Made by a program: the position numbers and the translations under genes. A stretch of DNA of 34,366 bases. It comes from Paenimyroides viscosum (GTDB taxonomy: Bacteria; Bacteroidota; Bacteroidia; Flavobacteriales; Flavobacteriaceae). Positions within the stretch are counted from its first letter, which is position 1, and every line of letters begins with the position of its first letter. Positions 8,557 to 17,216 of this stretch are shown here, one piece after another. The notes under the pieces were generated by a model. That model saw only the letters and a program-made list of their open reading frames with translations. It was not told where the DNA came from and searched no databases. The DNA lies in assembly GCF_003858535.1 (NCBI RefSeq), contig NZ_RQTJ01000006.1, positions 1-34,366 on the forward strand, written 5' to 3'.

Positions 8557-9828
8557 CTACTTGCTCATTGCCAAGGTATAAACTGTATAAGGAAATATTT
8601 TTTTGGATATATAAAAACTGATAAACACCAAAACCGCCAACGGCAGCCACAATGCGTACGAATTAAAAATTCCGAAGGTTAAAAACAAGGCTGTAAACGG
8701 GGCGTGCAAGGTTGCTGCAACGGTTAATGCTACACCTAAAACCACAAAATTAATCAGTTGGGCCTCGGCAAAAAAGTATTTCTGAACGATAAATCCTACC
8801 AAAGCACCCATAATGGCTCCACCGAAAATACTTGGTGCAAACACACCGCCATCGCCACCTAATTTTAAGGTAAATCCAGTCGCAAAAGGTTTTAAAAGCA
8901 AGGCTCCAAGCAAAAGCCAGAAACTTAGCGAAACAAACAGACTGTTATGGTGAATGATACTTTCTATTGCATGGTATCCATCGCCATACAGTTGCGGAAA
9001 AACAAACAACACGCAACCTAAAAGTACTCCACCAGCGATTAATTGCAGGTACGGACTAAAATCTAAAAAGTTATTCTTCTTTACAAATGTCACAACTTTG
9101 GTCATGTAAACTCCGTAGCAGCCTGCCAAAATACTCAGCGCTATAAAAAACGGAATTGCCTGATAATGTATAATTGTTTCGTGATTTCCTAAGTTAAAAA
9201 CCGGCGTAACATTCATAAGCAGAATTATTAATGTAGCAAAGCCAACGCTTACAAGATGTGTTACCCAAAACACTTTTGTTTTTTGCTTGCCGATGGTTTC
9301 GTACGAAAAAAACAAACCAGCCAACGGACTACAAAACAAAAGCGTAACCCCACATGCAATTGCCGAGCCGATAAATTCTTTACGGTATTTTTTAAAGATC
9401 GGATCTTTTTGTGATGCCATATCGCCCAAAGCAGCTGTTGCCACCACGGTTGAAACTTCAATACCCGTGCTTCCGCCAAAAACCACCGTTAAAAATCCGT
9501 TGAAAAAATGCGATGGCACTTTATAAGCAGGCAGTTTTTTGCTTTCGCGCACAGCTTGGAGCACTTCGGAAATTCCTTTGTTCTTTTTTTTGTTGAAAAC
9601 GTAGGTTCTTAAAAAATGGATAATCACCAAACCGATCAACGGAAAAATAAAGAAAAACAGGTTGAAATTCTGCGCTTTGTTAAAAAGCAAATGTTCATAT
9701 TCTTCCACTAAATTTTTAAACATCAACGTGATTAACCCAACGATAATTCCCACTAATGCAGCACAATACACAATGCGGCTCCACTTTACCCACACAATAT
9801 TTTTCTTTGTAACGATACTATTGTTCAT
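8557..9828 (-). CDS. ClC-family chloride (or related anion) channel/transporter
   Basis: 423 residues, almost entirely hydrophobic, with the multi-helix ClC layout and no C-terminal CBS domains. The three ion-path motifs can be placed. GSGIP is replaced by NKGIS (about residues 83-87), GREGP by GSTGI (119-123) followed by Glu124, and the later GGVFAPSIFGGAIMG matches the GxFxP motif. The position of the gating glutamate therefore holds Thr121, so proton coupling as in classical exchangers is doubtful. It lies between the flavohaemoglobin gene (upstream, with a terminator between) and the Crp/Fnr gene. The family is clear; the transported ion and whether it is a channel or exchanger are not. 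Confidence 0.88.
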   Translation of the reverse strand: MNNSIVTKKNIVWVKWSRIVYCAALVGIIVGLITLMFKNLVEEYEHLLFNKAQNFNLFFFIFPLIGLVIIHFLRTYVFNKKKNKGISEVLQAVRESKKLPAYKVPSHFFNGFLTVVFGGSTGIEVSTVVATAALGDMASQKDPIFKKYRKEFIGSAIACGVTLLFCSPLAGLFFSYETIGKQKTKVFWVTHLVSVGFATLIILLMNVTPVFNLGNHETIIHYQAIPFFIALSILAGCYGVYMTKVVTFVKKNNFLDFSPYLQLIAGGVLLGCVLFVFPQLYGDGYHAIESIIHHNSLFVSLSFWLLLGALLLKPFATGFTLKLGGDGGVFAPSIFGGAIMGALVGFIVQKYFFAEAQLINFVVLGVALTVAATLHAPFTALFLTFGIFNSYALWLPLAVLVFISFYISKKIFPYTVYTLAMSK

Positions 9829-9834
9829 ATACGC

Positions 9835-9862
9835 AAAAAGAGAAGCATTGCTTCTCTGTTTT
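9835..9862 (-). terminator. rho-independent terminator after the flavohaemoglobin gene
   Basis: An 8-bp stem AGAGAAGC / GCTTCTCT (9839-9846 with 9850-9857) with a 3-nt loop is followed on the minus strand by TTTTT. It ends about 10 nt before the ClC start codon, so ClC may depend on read-through from hmp or on a promoter inside this short gap. Confidence 0.75.
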
Positions 9863-9878
9863 TAAATTATAAATTTTA

Positions 9879-11081
9879 TTAGATAGATTTCGGTCCGAAT
9901 TCCTCAAAGAAAATATGATTTTCACTGATTTTATTGTCGGTTAGCTCTTTGAGTGCTTTTTCGATAAAAGGTTTTGGTCCGCAAATATAATACTCGGCTT
10001 CGGGTTCAAACTGCCATTTTTCAATTTTAGAAAAATCGAGCATTCCTTTGTAAACATCTTTTGCTGCCAAGGTTTCGTTCACCACTTCGTAAAACTGATG
10101 TTGTTTTACCTGTTGATTTTCTTTAGTGATTGATTCAATTTGGTTTCCAAAAGCACGAACTTCTTCATTTCTACAAGCGTGAATCCAAACTAATTCATTG
10201 TTTTCTGTTGCTTTATCTAAAGATTCCAACATAGACATTAAGGGTGTTTGACCGATTCCGCCGCTAATAAATACTTTTTTAGGATACAGATTCTGTAACG
10301 TAAAGTTTCCTGCTGGCGCACTGATTGCTAAAATGTTTCCTTCGTGAACCTCATCATGCAAAAAGTTACTGATCATTCCGTTGATATCCAGTTTTTCGTT
10401 GCGTTCACGTTTAACTGAAATTCGTAAATAATCTTTATTCGGTGCACACGAAATGCTGTATTGTCTGATCTGGTTTAGATTGATGTTTGGAAGAAAAACC
10501 TGCACGCTGATGTATTGACCCGGAATGAAATTTGGAACTTCACTTCCATCTTCCGTAACCAAATAGAACGATGTAATTTCTTTAGATTCCTGAACTTTAC
10601 GTTGCACCTTAAAGCTTTTCCAGCCAATCCATTGTCCGTTTGTCTGTTGCTTGCCTTCATACATTTTAGCTTCGTGACCAATCATCAACCCGGCTAATTG
10701 TCCGTACGCAGCTTTCCAAGCATCCAAAACCTCATCTGTAGCCAAATCCTGTAACACTTCTTTGATCGATGCCAGTAAATGCGTACCCACAATATCGTAT
10801 TGTTCCGGCTGTATATTTAAACTGGTATGTTTGTGACCAATTAAATCAACCGCAGGCATTAAAACTGCTGGATTTGATATATTTTCTGCATACGCCAAAA
10901 CCGCCATAGCCAAAGCTGTTTGCTGCTTGCCCGACTGTTGATTGCCCATATTAAAAAGATTTTTTAATTCGGGATGGTGTGTAAACATTCTGTTGTAAAA
11001 GTGTGTAGTTAAAGCAATTCCGCCCGTACGTAACAACGGAACGGTGCTTAATATAATTTCTTTTTGTTTATCTGAAAGCAT
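9879..11081 (-). CDS. hmp: flavohaemoglobin, nitric oxide dioxygenase
   Basis: 400 residues, the usual length. The globin domain (1-140) has the B10 Tyr29, E7 Gln53 and proximal His85 (in HKHTSLNI). The FAD domain (about 150-260) carries the flavin motif RQYSIS, and the NAD domain (about 265-400) carries GIGQTPLMSML and the C-terminal FFEEFGP. The enzyme oxidises nitric oxide to nitrate with O2 and NAD(P)H in the cytoplasm. Upstream is a Crp/Fnr-type palindrome at an activator distance from a -7 box, and a Crp/Fnr regulator is encoded two genes on. The ATG at 11081 gives the canonical MLSDKQKEII N-terminus. Confidence 0.96.
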   Translation of the reverse strand: MLSDKQKEIILSTVPLLRTGGIALTTHFYNRMFTHHPELKNLFNMGNQQSGKQQTALAMAVLAYAENISNPAVLMPAVDLIGHKHTSLNIQPEQYDIVGTHLLASIKEVLQDLATDEVLDAWKAAYGQLAGLMIGHEAKMYEGKQQTNGQWIGWKSFKVQRKVQESKEITSFYLVTEDGSEVPNFIPGQYISVQVFLPNINLNQIRQYSISCAPNKDYLRISVKRERNEKLDINGMISNFLHDEVHEGNILAISAPAGNFTLQNLYPKKVFISGGIGQTPLMSMLESLDKATENNELVWIHACRNEEVRAFGNQIESITKENQQVKQHQFYEVVNETLAAKDVYKGMLDFSKIEKWQFEPEAEYYICGPKPFIEKALKELTDNKISENHIFFEEFGPKSI

Positions 11082-11102
11082 GATTTAAAATTTTATTTTA
11101 AG

Positions 11103-11149
11103 CAAAATTAGCTCCGTTTAAACATCAATTCTTATGATTGTAATCATAA
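11103..11149 (-). promoter_or_regulatory. hmp promoter with Crp/Fnr-type box
   Basis: The -7 element TAATTTTG (11110-11103) is preceded by TTATGATTGTAATCATAA (11132-11149), with perfect 8-bp arms around 2 nt. If transcription starts about 4 nt after the -7 box, the palindrome is centred near -41.5, the classic class II activator position for Crp/Fnr proteins. Confidence 0.7.
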
Positions 11150-11177
11150 AAACTGCTTTTTAGTAAATATTTCACAA

Positions 11178-11206
11178 AAAAAACCACTAACCTATTCGAT
11201 TAGTGG
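11178..11206 (-). terminator. rho-independent terminator
   Basis: Stem CCACTAA / TTAGTGG (11200-11206 with 11184-11190), followed on the minus strand by a run of eight T. It ends the small secreted-protein gene at 11239-11721 before the hmp promoter. Confidence 0.75.
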
Positions 11207-11238
11207 ATTGTATGTAAAACAACTATTTAGTTTTGAAT

Positions 11239-11721
11239 TTATTTAGCAGATTTCAACACTAAATTATCAATATAAACCGCTTGGTGAATGCTGTTTAAAA
11301 GGACTTTAAATCCTAAATGCGCATCGTTTTTTAGGTTAATTGTGTACGATTTTTTTGTTCCAGAAATCACCGATGGTTTTGAAATTGATACATACGATTT
11401 ATCATCGGATACATTGGCAATTGAGAATAATTCTAATGAAGCATCTCCTGAGTTTTTAGAAATATCTAACGTTAAATTATATGTTCCTGCTTTAATTTTT
11501 GGTGTAGATAAAATCATTCTTTCACCAGAACTCATCATAGAATAAAACGTAATTTTCCCTTCGCTATTATAAAGCATTGATTTGCCTGATTCAGCATTCC
11601 AACATTTATCTATTTTTTTCCAAGAATCAAAATTTTCATTAATACTTGTAACGGTTGTGCATTGCGCAGTTGAAGTGATTACACCACTAAAAAACAATAA
11701 TCCTGCTAAAGCTGTTTTCAT
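11239..11721 (-). CDS. small secreted protein, jelly-roll/choice-of-anchor-like
   Basis: 160 residues with a signal peptide (1-19, cleavage near STAQ). The mature part begins INENFDSW, then has alternating beta strands (MILSTPKIKAGTYNLTLDIS; KKSYTINLKND) and ends with a YIDNLVLKSA strand. This order is what one sees in jelly-roll modules of the MAM or choice-of-anchor type found in Bacteroidota secreted proteins. No catalytic motif and no type IX secretion C-terminal signal are apparent. It is alone between two terminated units, so function is unknown. Confidence 0.78.
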   Translation of the reverse strand: MKTALAGLLFFSGVITSTAQCTTVTSINENFDSWKKIDKCWNAESGKSMLYNSEGKITFYSMMSSGERMILSTPKIKAGTYNLTLDISKNSGDASLELFSIANVSDDKSYVSISKPSVISGTKKSYTINLKNDAHLGFKVLLNSIHQAVYIDNLVLKSAK

Positions 11722-11927
11722 ATTTTAATTTAGATTGAATACAAATAAAGTGTAAATATACTTAAAAAATCATAATAGAAAAAAAACATACCTAATAATT
11801 ATTTTTAATTTCTTATTGATATAAAAATGTAAAGCACACACTTTTATTTTATAATCATTTATGTTATTGACATTATAATTTTAAAGCAATTTTCCTTATC
11901 TTGTCACTAGAATTATAGCAACTATAT

Positions 11928-12629
11928 ATGTCTAATACTATTGTTGAGGTTAAAAACGCAAGCAAAACATATCTTTCTGGAGACACCACCGTTGTTGCTT
12001 TACAACCAACAACAGTAACCTTTAATAAAGGGGAACTCACCTTAATTATGGGACCGTCGGGTTCAGGAAAAACAACGTTATTATCTTTAGTCGGGTGCAT
12101 TATTTATCCTACAGAGGGGAATGTTTTTTTAAATGAAACCAATGTTACGCAATTATCAGAAAAAGAACTTGCAAACATTCGATTAAACACCGTGGGTTTT
12201 GTCTTTCAACATTTTAATTTATTAGAACCTTTAACGGCTTTAGAAAATGTTATGCAACCTATGTTGTTACAAAAAGTACCAATATCCAAAGCAAAAGATC
12301 GCGCCTTAAAAGCATTAGAAAAAGTTAATTTACTAGACAGAAAAAACAATCTACCAAAAAAATTAAGTGGTGGTCAAAAACAACGTGTAGCCATTGCAAG
12401 AGCTTTGGTAACGAGTCCAGACATTATTTTGTGTGACGAGCCAACCGCATCGCTCGATGCCAAAAGTGGAGCTGTTATTATGGAAGAGCTAAAAGAATTA
12501 TCTCGTCAAGACAAAGCTGTTATTATTGTAACGCATGATTTACGCCTTCGCAAATTTGCCGATCGCGTTATTTATGTAGAAGAAGGTAATGTATCAAATG
12601 AAATATCAAATGAAGAAGATTATAAATAG
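11928..12629 (+). CDS. ABC transporter ATP-binding protein (DevA/LolD/MacB-type)
   Basis: 233 residues with all nucleotide-binding motifs: Walker A GPSGSGKT (42-49), Q-loop Gln94, signature LSGGQ (146-150), Walker B IILCDEP (166-172) and switch His203. The LolD/FtsE/MacB subclass fits, and the neighbours (adaptor, FtsX-fold permease, TolC) define a DevABC-like exporter. It powers the permease at 13539-14672 from the cytoplasmic side. Its last 20 nt overlap the start of the adaptor gene. A 206-bp AT-rich gap lies upstream; I see no clear promoter box there. Confidence 0.94.
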   Translation: MSNTIVEVKNASKTYLSGDTTVVALQPTTVTFNKGELTLIMGPSGSGKTTLLSLVGCIIYPTEGNVFLNETNVTQLSEKELANIRLNTVGFVFQHFNLLEPLTALENVMQPMLLQKVPISKAKDRALKALEKVNLLDRKNNLPKKLSGGQKQRVAIARALVTSPDIILCDEPTASLDAKSGAVIMEELKELSRQDKAVIIVTHDLRLRKFADRVIYVEEGNVSNEISNEEDYK

Positions 12630-13539
12630 TTTACTTATTGCAACAGTACTTTTAGTTGCCTGCGGAAAAGACAAAGAAAAACAAGTAGAACCTTTAACCA
12701 CAGATCAAATAACATCTTTTGTAGGCATTGGAAAAGTAATGCCAGAAGCCGGAGTTTTGAACTTAACTGTAGATGAAGCAACCAAAGTTACTAAACTTCA
12801 TAAAAAACTAGGCGACACCATTAAAAAAGGGACTGTTTTATTTGAAACGGAAGCCGTAACGCAACAGTTACAATTACAACAAGCTGCCGCAAGTTATAAC
12901 GCTACCAAAGCAAATAACCGAATTAACGTTGCAGAGATTAAACAAGCGCAATTAAAATTGGCTGAATTAAAAAATCAATACCAAACAAGCCAGCGATTAT
13001 ATAATCAGAAAGCAGAAACAAAACAAAAACTTATTGTTGATAGTTTAACGTATTTGCAACAACAGCAAATGGTTAAACAATTACAAGAAAAACAAGTTGC
13101 TGAAAACGTGCGCTTAAAAGAGCAAAACATACAAGTAAAAGCTGCTAAAATTGATTTAGCGAGTAAAAAATTCACTGCTGCTCAAGATGGTATTTTAACG
13201 GTTTTTGATGTTCAAGTCGGTGAGATTTTACAACCAAATGTATCTTTTGGAGAACTAGCATCGAATTCTGAATTGATAATTGAAGCAGAAATAGATGAAT
13301 TTTATGCCAGTGAGCTAAAGAAAAATCAAAAGGTAGAAATTACATTAGTTGGGCAAACCAGCGTTATTGCTAAAGGTTTGGTTTCATTTGTTGGTTTGGG
13401 ATTGCAAAACAAATCAATTTTATACGAAACTATTGGCGAGGCTAATGACCGCAGAGTGCGTAGATTTAATGTTCGCATTACAGAAGGCGCAGATAAACTG
13501 TTGATTAATCAAAAAGTAGAATGTAAACTGTTGAAGTAA
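12610..13539 (+). CDS. periplasmic adaptor (HlyD/DevB-like), lipoprotein
   Basis: An ORF is open from an ATG at 12589, but the ATG at 12610 gives a proper lipoprotein signal (MKKIINSLLIATVLLVAC, lipobox Cys18), so I choose that one; it overlaps the ATPase gene by 20 nt. About 310 residues: lipoyl half (VTKLHKKLGDTIKKGTVLFE), a Gln/Lys-rich coiled-coil hairpin (about 75-185), the second lipoyl half (GILTVFDVQVGEILQPN), then beta-barrel and membrane-proximal parts. It should link the FtsX-fold permease to the TolC protein encoded downstream. The stop codon overlaps the permease start (TAATG). Confidence 0.9.
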   Translation: MKKIINSLLIATVLLVACGKDKEKQVEPLTTDQITSFVGIGKVMPEAGVLNLTVDEATKVTKLHKKLGDTIKKGTVLFETEAVTQQLQLQQAAASYNATKANNRINVAEIKQAQLKLAELKNQYQTSQRLYNQKAETKQKLIVDSLTYLQQQQMVKQLQEKQVAENVRLKEQNIQVKAAKIDLASKKFTAAQDGILTVFDVQVGEILQPNVSFGELASNSELIIEAEIDEFYASELKKNQKVEITLVGQTSVIAKGLVSFVGLGLQNKSILYETIGEANDRRVRRFNVRITEGADKLLINQKVECKLLK

Positions 13540-14672
13540 TGTGGAAACTAGCCTGGAAATTTATTAAGTACGATCGTGCCAAATCTGTAGGAATTATAAC
13601 TGCCATTGTTATTAGTATTTTCTTGATTGGTCAACAAGTAGGTTTACTGTTATTTTTAATGGGATTAATGGGCAATTTAGTAGGCAACGCAAATGTAAAC
13701 GAAAAAGACATTTGGGTTATAGAATCACAAACTGCCAATGCCAATACATTAAATAAAATTGACCAACGTTATGTACAGCAATTAAAATCGATTCCAGGCG
13801 TAGCACAAACATACGGAGTAGTTATTGCAAGTGGTGAAGCACGTTTTTTAGATGGAAACACAGCTGGCGTAACTGTTATTGGTAGCGATGCGCCACAGTT
13901 TGTTATTGGTCCGAATGCTTCACGTATTTCGGAAGGATCTGTTAACGATTTAAATTTACCCGAAGCTGTTTCGGCAGAATTTTACAACGCCAAATCATGG
14001 AATACAGATTTGTATTTGAACAAACCCATTGAAATTAACGGAAAAAGCGCACAGATAAAGGTGATTACAAAAAAAGCGCAGGCTTTTGGCGGGAATTATA
14101 TGTACACAAACACTGCAAATGCTCGTTTCTTTGGAAATGTTCCAGCTTATCAAATAAGTTTAATTTCACTAAAATTAAATGATGCGGCAGCTAAAGAAAC
14201 GGTTATTGCTCAAATAAACCAGTTGTATCCTAATTTAAGAGCTTGGGACGCAAAAAAACTGCAAAATTCTACTGTTAAAGAAATTTTAGTATCATCGAAT
14301 ATGGGAATGAGTTTTGGTACGTTGGTTGTATTTGCTATGATATCAGGCTTCTTTATTATTGGTTTAACATTGTATTCATCGGCATTAGATCGCGTGAAAG
14401 ATTACGGAACATTAAAAGCCATTGGTGCAAATAACAAGTACGTAAACAAACTACTAATTATGCAGGCTTTTATGTACGCTATTATTGGTTTTTCAATAGC
14501 CTTCTTATTGCTGTTTGGCTTTGCGCAAGGAGTTAAAAACAGTGGTTTAAATATTAATTTTAGTGTTGGTTTTGTTAGTTTCTTGTTAGGAATTACGTTA
14601 TTTATTTCGGTTGGCGGATCGTTATTTGCTGTTAGAAAAATATCAAAATTAGAACCTGCTTCGGTATTTTAA
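13539..14672 (+). CDS. FtsX-fold ABC transporter permease (DevC-like)
   Basis: 377 residues. A membrane helix at about 17-47 is followed by a periplasmic MacB-PCD-like domain (about 50-245, with IDQRYVQQLKSIPGVAQTYG) and three C-terminal helices (about 250-280, 300-330, 340-362) typical of FtsX permeases. The DevC-like features are the short length and the ...RVKDYGTLKAIGANNKYV cytoplasmic loop that contacts the ATPase. It overlaps the adaptor stop by 1 nt and precedes the tolC gene by 3 nt. In cyanobacteria this class exports glycolipids; the substrate here is unknown. Confidence 0.92.
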   Translation: MWKLAWKFIKYDRAKSVGIITAIVISIFLIGQQVGLLLFLMGLMGNLVGNANVNEKDIWVIESQTANANTLNKIDQRYVQQLKSIPGVAQTYGVVIASGEARFLDGNTAGVTVIGSDAPQFVIGPNASRISEGSVNDLNLPEAVSAEFYNAKSWNTDLYLNKPIEINGKSAQIKVITKKAQAFGGNYMYTNTANARFFGNVPAYQISLISLKLNDAAAKETVIAQINQLYPNLRAWDAKKLQNSTVKEILVSSNMGMSFGTLVVFAMISGFFIIGLTLYSSALDRVKDYGTLKAIGANNKYVNKLLIMQAFMYAIIGFSIAFLLLFGFAQGVKNSGLNINFSVGFVSFLLGITLFISVGGSLFAVRKISKLEPASVF

Positions 14673-14675
14673 ATT

Positions 14676-15938
14676 ATGAAGAAATTATTTGTCAGTTTAT
14701 TTTTATATGGATGTTCCTTTGGATACGGACAAGATTTATCGTTACAAGAAGCCTTGTTGCAAGCAAAATCATATAAAAAAGAACAAGGGTTGTTAGAAGT
14801 TCAAATTCAAGAAATTCAACAAAAAATCAATAAAAGAAAACAACTTCCCTTGCTAACAGGTGAAGGAAATTTACAACGTAATTTAATAATTCCTGTTACA
14901 CCTGTGCCTTCTATAGCTTTTGATCCAAATGCACAACCAGGTGAGATTACTCCGCTAAAATTCGCTACAGATTGGTCTGCAAAAGCGGGATTGCAAGTAT
15001 CTTGGGATGTTTTTAATCCACAGAAAAAATGGACGAACAAACAAACCGATATCCAATACGAAAAAGCTAAGTTAAATGCTGCCTTAAATGATGAAAATCT
15101 TGAGAAAGAAGTTATTGATTTATATGCGCAAGCTTATTTGGCACAACAGCAGCTTGATATTGCTTTATTAAAAGAAACCGATTATGCTGAGGTTTTAAAT
15201 GTAATTACAAAACGTGTAGAAGCTGGAAGAGCATCTGAATTTGATAAGAACAATGCCTTAAAAACGTATTACGAAATCCAAATGAATCGTAAAGAGGCAC
15301 AAATTGTTTTGCAAAATAAGTATGTAAGCTTAATGAATTACTTAAACGTTGCCGAATATGATAAGTTTACAACAACGATTGATGATATTTTAAAATCTGT
15401 ATTAGATAAAAATTCTGATCTTGAACAACAACTTTTATTATGGGATGTTCGGCTGAATGAAGAAGAGATAACTTTTAATAAAAAATCGTACTTACCTACC
15501 CTAACTTTAAACGGATATTACGGTGCACAGTTTTATGACAATGATTTACGATTTTTTAAAACCGATAATTGGTTTGGAAACAGCTATGTTAGCTTAGGTA
15601 TTAAGATTCCGATTTCGCAATGGTTGGAAAAATCGGGTGAACAAAAAAAATTAAGCTTACAAAACCAATTGGTAACTGCAAAACTAAACGAACAAGTGCA
15701 AAGCGATACGCAATTTACTACACAACGTATGAATGATGTAGCGTTATTAAATGAAAAAATAAAACAACAAGAAGAAATTATCAAACTAAATGAAGCAAAT
15801 CTTAAAATTGTAAAAGCGCAATTTAATGAAGGAACTATTTTAATTAAAGAATACAATAAAGAAATCCAAAATACACAAGACGCTTATAAAAAACTATGGC
15901 AAAACCAGTATGATTTAGTTTCTAAAATAATTGAATAA
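14676..15938 (+). CDS. TolC-family outer membrane protein
   Basis: 420 residues, signal peptide 1-19 (ending near GYGQ), with the paired long-helix TolC pattern and beta segments (LTLNGYYGAQFYDND; YVSLGIKIPISQWLEKSGEQ). It is the fourth gene of the ATPase-adaptor-permease-TolC operon, giving a complete tripartite exporter in one transcript. It is clearly diverged from the TolC protein at 3615-4991, so the two pumps do not share an obvious recent duplicate. Confidence 0.9.
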   Translation: MKKLFVSLFLYGCSFGYGQDLSLQEALLQAKSYKKEQGLLEVQIQEIQQKINKRKQLPLLTGEGNLQRNLIIPVTPVPSIAFDPNAQPGEITPLKFATDWSAKAGLQVSWDVFNPQKKWTNKQTDIQYEKAKLNAALNDENLEKEVIDLYAQAYLAQQQLDIALLKETDYAEVLNVITKRVEAGRASEFDKNNALKTYYEIQMNRKEAQIVLQNKYVSLMNYLNVAEYDKFTTTIDDILKSVLDKNSDLEQQLLLWDVRLNEEEITFNKKSYLPTLTLNGYYGAQFYDNDLRFFKTDNWFGNSYVSLGIKIPISQWLEKSGEQKKLSLQNQLVTAKLNEQVQSDTQFTTQRMNDVALLNEKIKQQEEIIKLNEANLKIVKAQFNEGTILIKEYNKEIQNTQDAYKKLWQNQYDLVSKIIE

Positions 15939-15987
15939 AAAGCAAAATAATTAAACTTAGTGAACTCAAGTAAAAACCTCAGCACAA

Positions 15988-16752
15988 TTACTTAATTTTA
16001 GGATGTTTAATCATATTGCCTACGTAAATAAACAAGTCAGGAAAATACTGCTTAAAAATAGTTTCCTTTTCAAAAAACAATTCTACCAAAACAGAAATCA
16101 ACTCTAACCGATCGGTAAGCGCATAAGATCTTAAAAACCCAGCCTGACTAATTTTTTCTTTATTGTTAGGAACTTCAATCCATTCATTAATTAATCGGAA
16201 ACCTTTTTTAAAACGATCTGCTTCGGGATGTTTTGCATAGGTCTGCAACATTTCAAAACAAAGTGCATGTGTAAACTCATGCAAAGCTACATCTTTACCA
16301 TCATCAGTCAAATAAATACCACGTTCAAATTCATTCAACGCCAACATAATAGTTCTCATTTTGGGGTTAAAATGTCCGTTATGTGTTTGGTCTAAATGCG
16401 GAAAATACTGTGCCGTAGGATAAACTACCACCTTATCAAAAGTATTGATTAAGTACGTTTTATAACCCAAGGTAAGCTTTACATAACTTGCTGCAATGGC
16501 AACTTTTTGCGCGTTGGTCAAGGGCGCATTTTCTTTAATAACAAATTCGTATTGTTGCAAAAAGTTTAAAATACGTTTGCTAAAATTAAGTTTAAACTTA
16601 TGAGGCACTTGGTTAAATAGTGGAAATACCTTTGTGATAACTCCTGCAAACTGATAAATTACCTGTTCTGGAGTAAGTTTTAGGTTAAAATTTCCTTTAG
16701 GCGTATTTAAACGATAGCGGTCATAAAACAATCTAGAGCCAGAAAAAAACAT
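15988..16752 (-). CDS. MtfA-like zinc-dependent peptidase
   Basis: 254 residues. The zinc-binding HEFTH (158-162) sits in DVALHEFTHALCFEML, the form seen in the MtfA/M90 family, and the upstream segment (LTNAQKVAIAASYVKLTLGY; FDKVVVYPT) also follows that family. A third ligand probably lies in the helix after it (NEWIEV, Glu about 194). MtfA proteins are cytosolic peptidases; in enterobacteria MtfA inactivates the Mlc repressor, but no such partner is visible here. Convergent with the DevABC-like operon, 49 bp away. An (AAC)8 tract lies 31 bp upstream of the start. Confidence 0.82.
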   Translation of the reverse strand: MFFSGSRLFYDRYRLNTPKGNFNLKLTPEQVIYQFAGVITKVFPLFNQVPHKFKLNFSKRILNFLQQYEFVIKENAPLTNAQKVAIAASYVKLTLGYKTYLINTFDKVVVYPTAQYFPHLDQTHNGHFNPKMRTIMLALNEFERGIYLTDDGKDVALHEFTHALCFEMLQTYAKHPEADRFKKGFRLINEWIEVPNNKEKISQAGFLRSYALTDRLELISVLVELFFEKETIFKQYFPDLFIYVGNMIKHPKIK

Positions 16753-16783
16753 ATTTTTAGTTTAAGATAGTAAAATTTTAGAA

Positions 16784-16807
16784 AACAACAACAACAACAA
16801 CAACAAC
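16784..16807. repeat. trinucleotide microsatellite (AAC)8
   Basis: Eight uninterrupted AAC units, read as GTT repeats on the coding strand of the peptidase gene, 31 bp before its ATG. Unit-number changes would alter promoter or leader spacing. Confidence 0.95.
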
Positions 16808-16809
16808 AG

Positions 16810-17082
16810 GAAAACCCTAACATTGCGTTGAAATTAAACGATACTTATCCATAGCGCATTATCTGTGTATATGTAACAAACTAAAAACCAATGTAGTTGT
16901 TTTTTTTTACCACAAAGGTTCTGTATTTACTGTTGAACAAATTTTAGGTTACATAGTTTTTTTATCTTGAAAAATAAATAGAGCTTGACTATGTGTTTTA
17001 TCAATGATAAAAACTACTATACCTATTGTTGCTTATATCTTGCCAATAAATAGTTAAACAACTATGTTTTTTATTGTGTTTT
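16810..17082. other. AT-rich non-coding spacer with short repeats
   Basis: No credible gene. It holds several variants of CTATGT (near 16949, 16989, 17062), a perfect TTTTATC / GATAAAA hairpin at 16996-17012, and a 20-mer (16843-16862) matching 17 of 20 bases with 34301-34320. Similar CTATGTG words occur at 19512-19652 on the other side of the sigma/Cas12f-like pair. Confidence 0.6.
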
Positions 17083-17216
17083 AAAAACATATAAGTGTGT
17101 GTATCTGTGGCTATTTAATAAAAATGAGCCCACGCGTTGTATATACAATGTGCATTTAGTGAGTGTTGCTAGCAAACTCACCCTACGGGTGTACAAGCAC
17201 CCTCGTTATTGTATTT
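17083..17216 (-). ncRNA. candidate guide RNA of the dead-Cas12f system
   Basis: Starting right after the stop codon of the Cas12f-like gene, on its strand, four hairpins can be drawn in a row: GGGTG/CACCC (17202-17198 with 17191-17187); GTGAGT/ACTCAC extended by TTG/CAA (17181-17173 with 17168-17159); TTGT/ACAA with outer CAC/GTG (17152-17145 with 17140-17131); and GGCT/AGCC extended by ATTT/AAAT (17130-17122 with 17116-17109). About 21 nt (17108-17088) then precede TTTTT (17087-17083). Position and structure are what one expects for an omega-RNA or fused Cas12f guide RNA. The guide boundary cannot be fixed by eye, and the same features could be only a 3' UTR. Confidence 0.5.

Noticed and set aside
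12589..12609. Upstream ATG for the DevB-like adaptor
   Set aside because: Starting at 12610 gives a clean lipoprotein signal with a lipobox; the upstream start adds polar residues before it.
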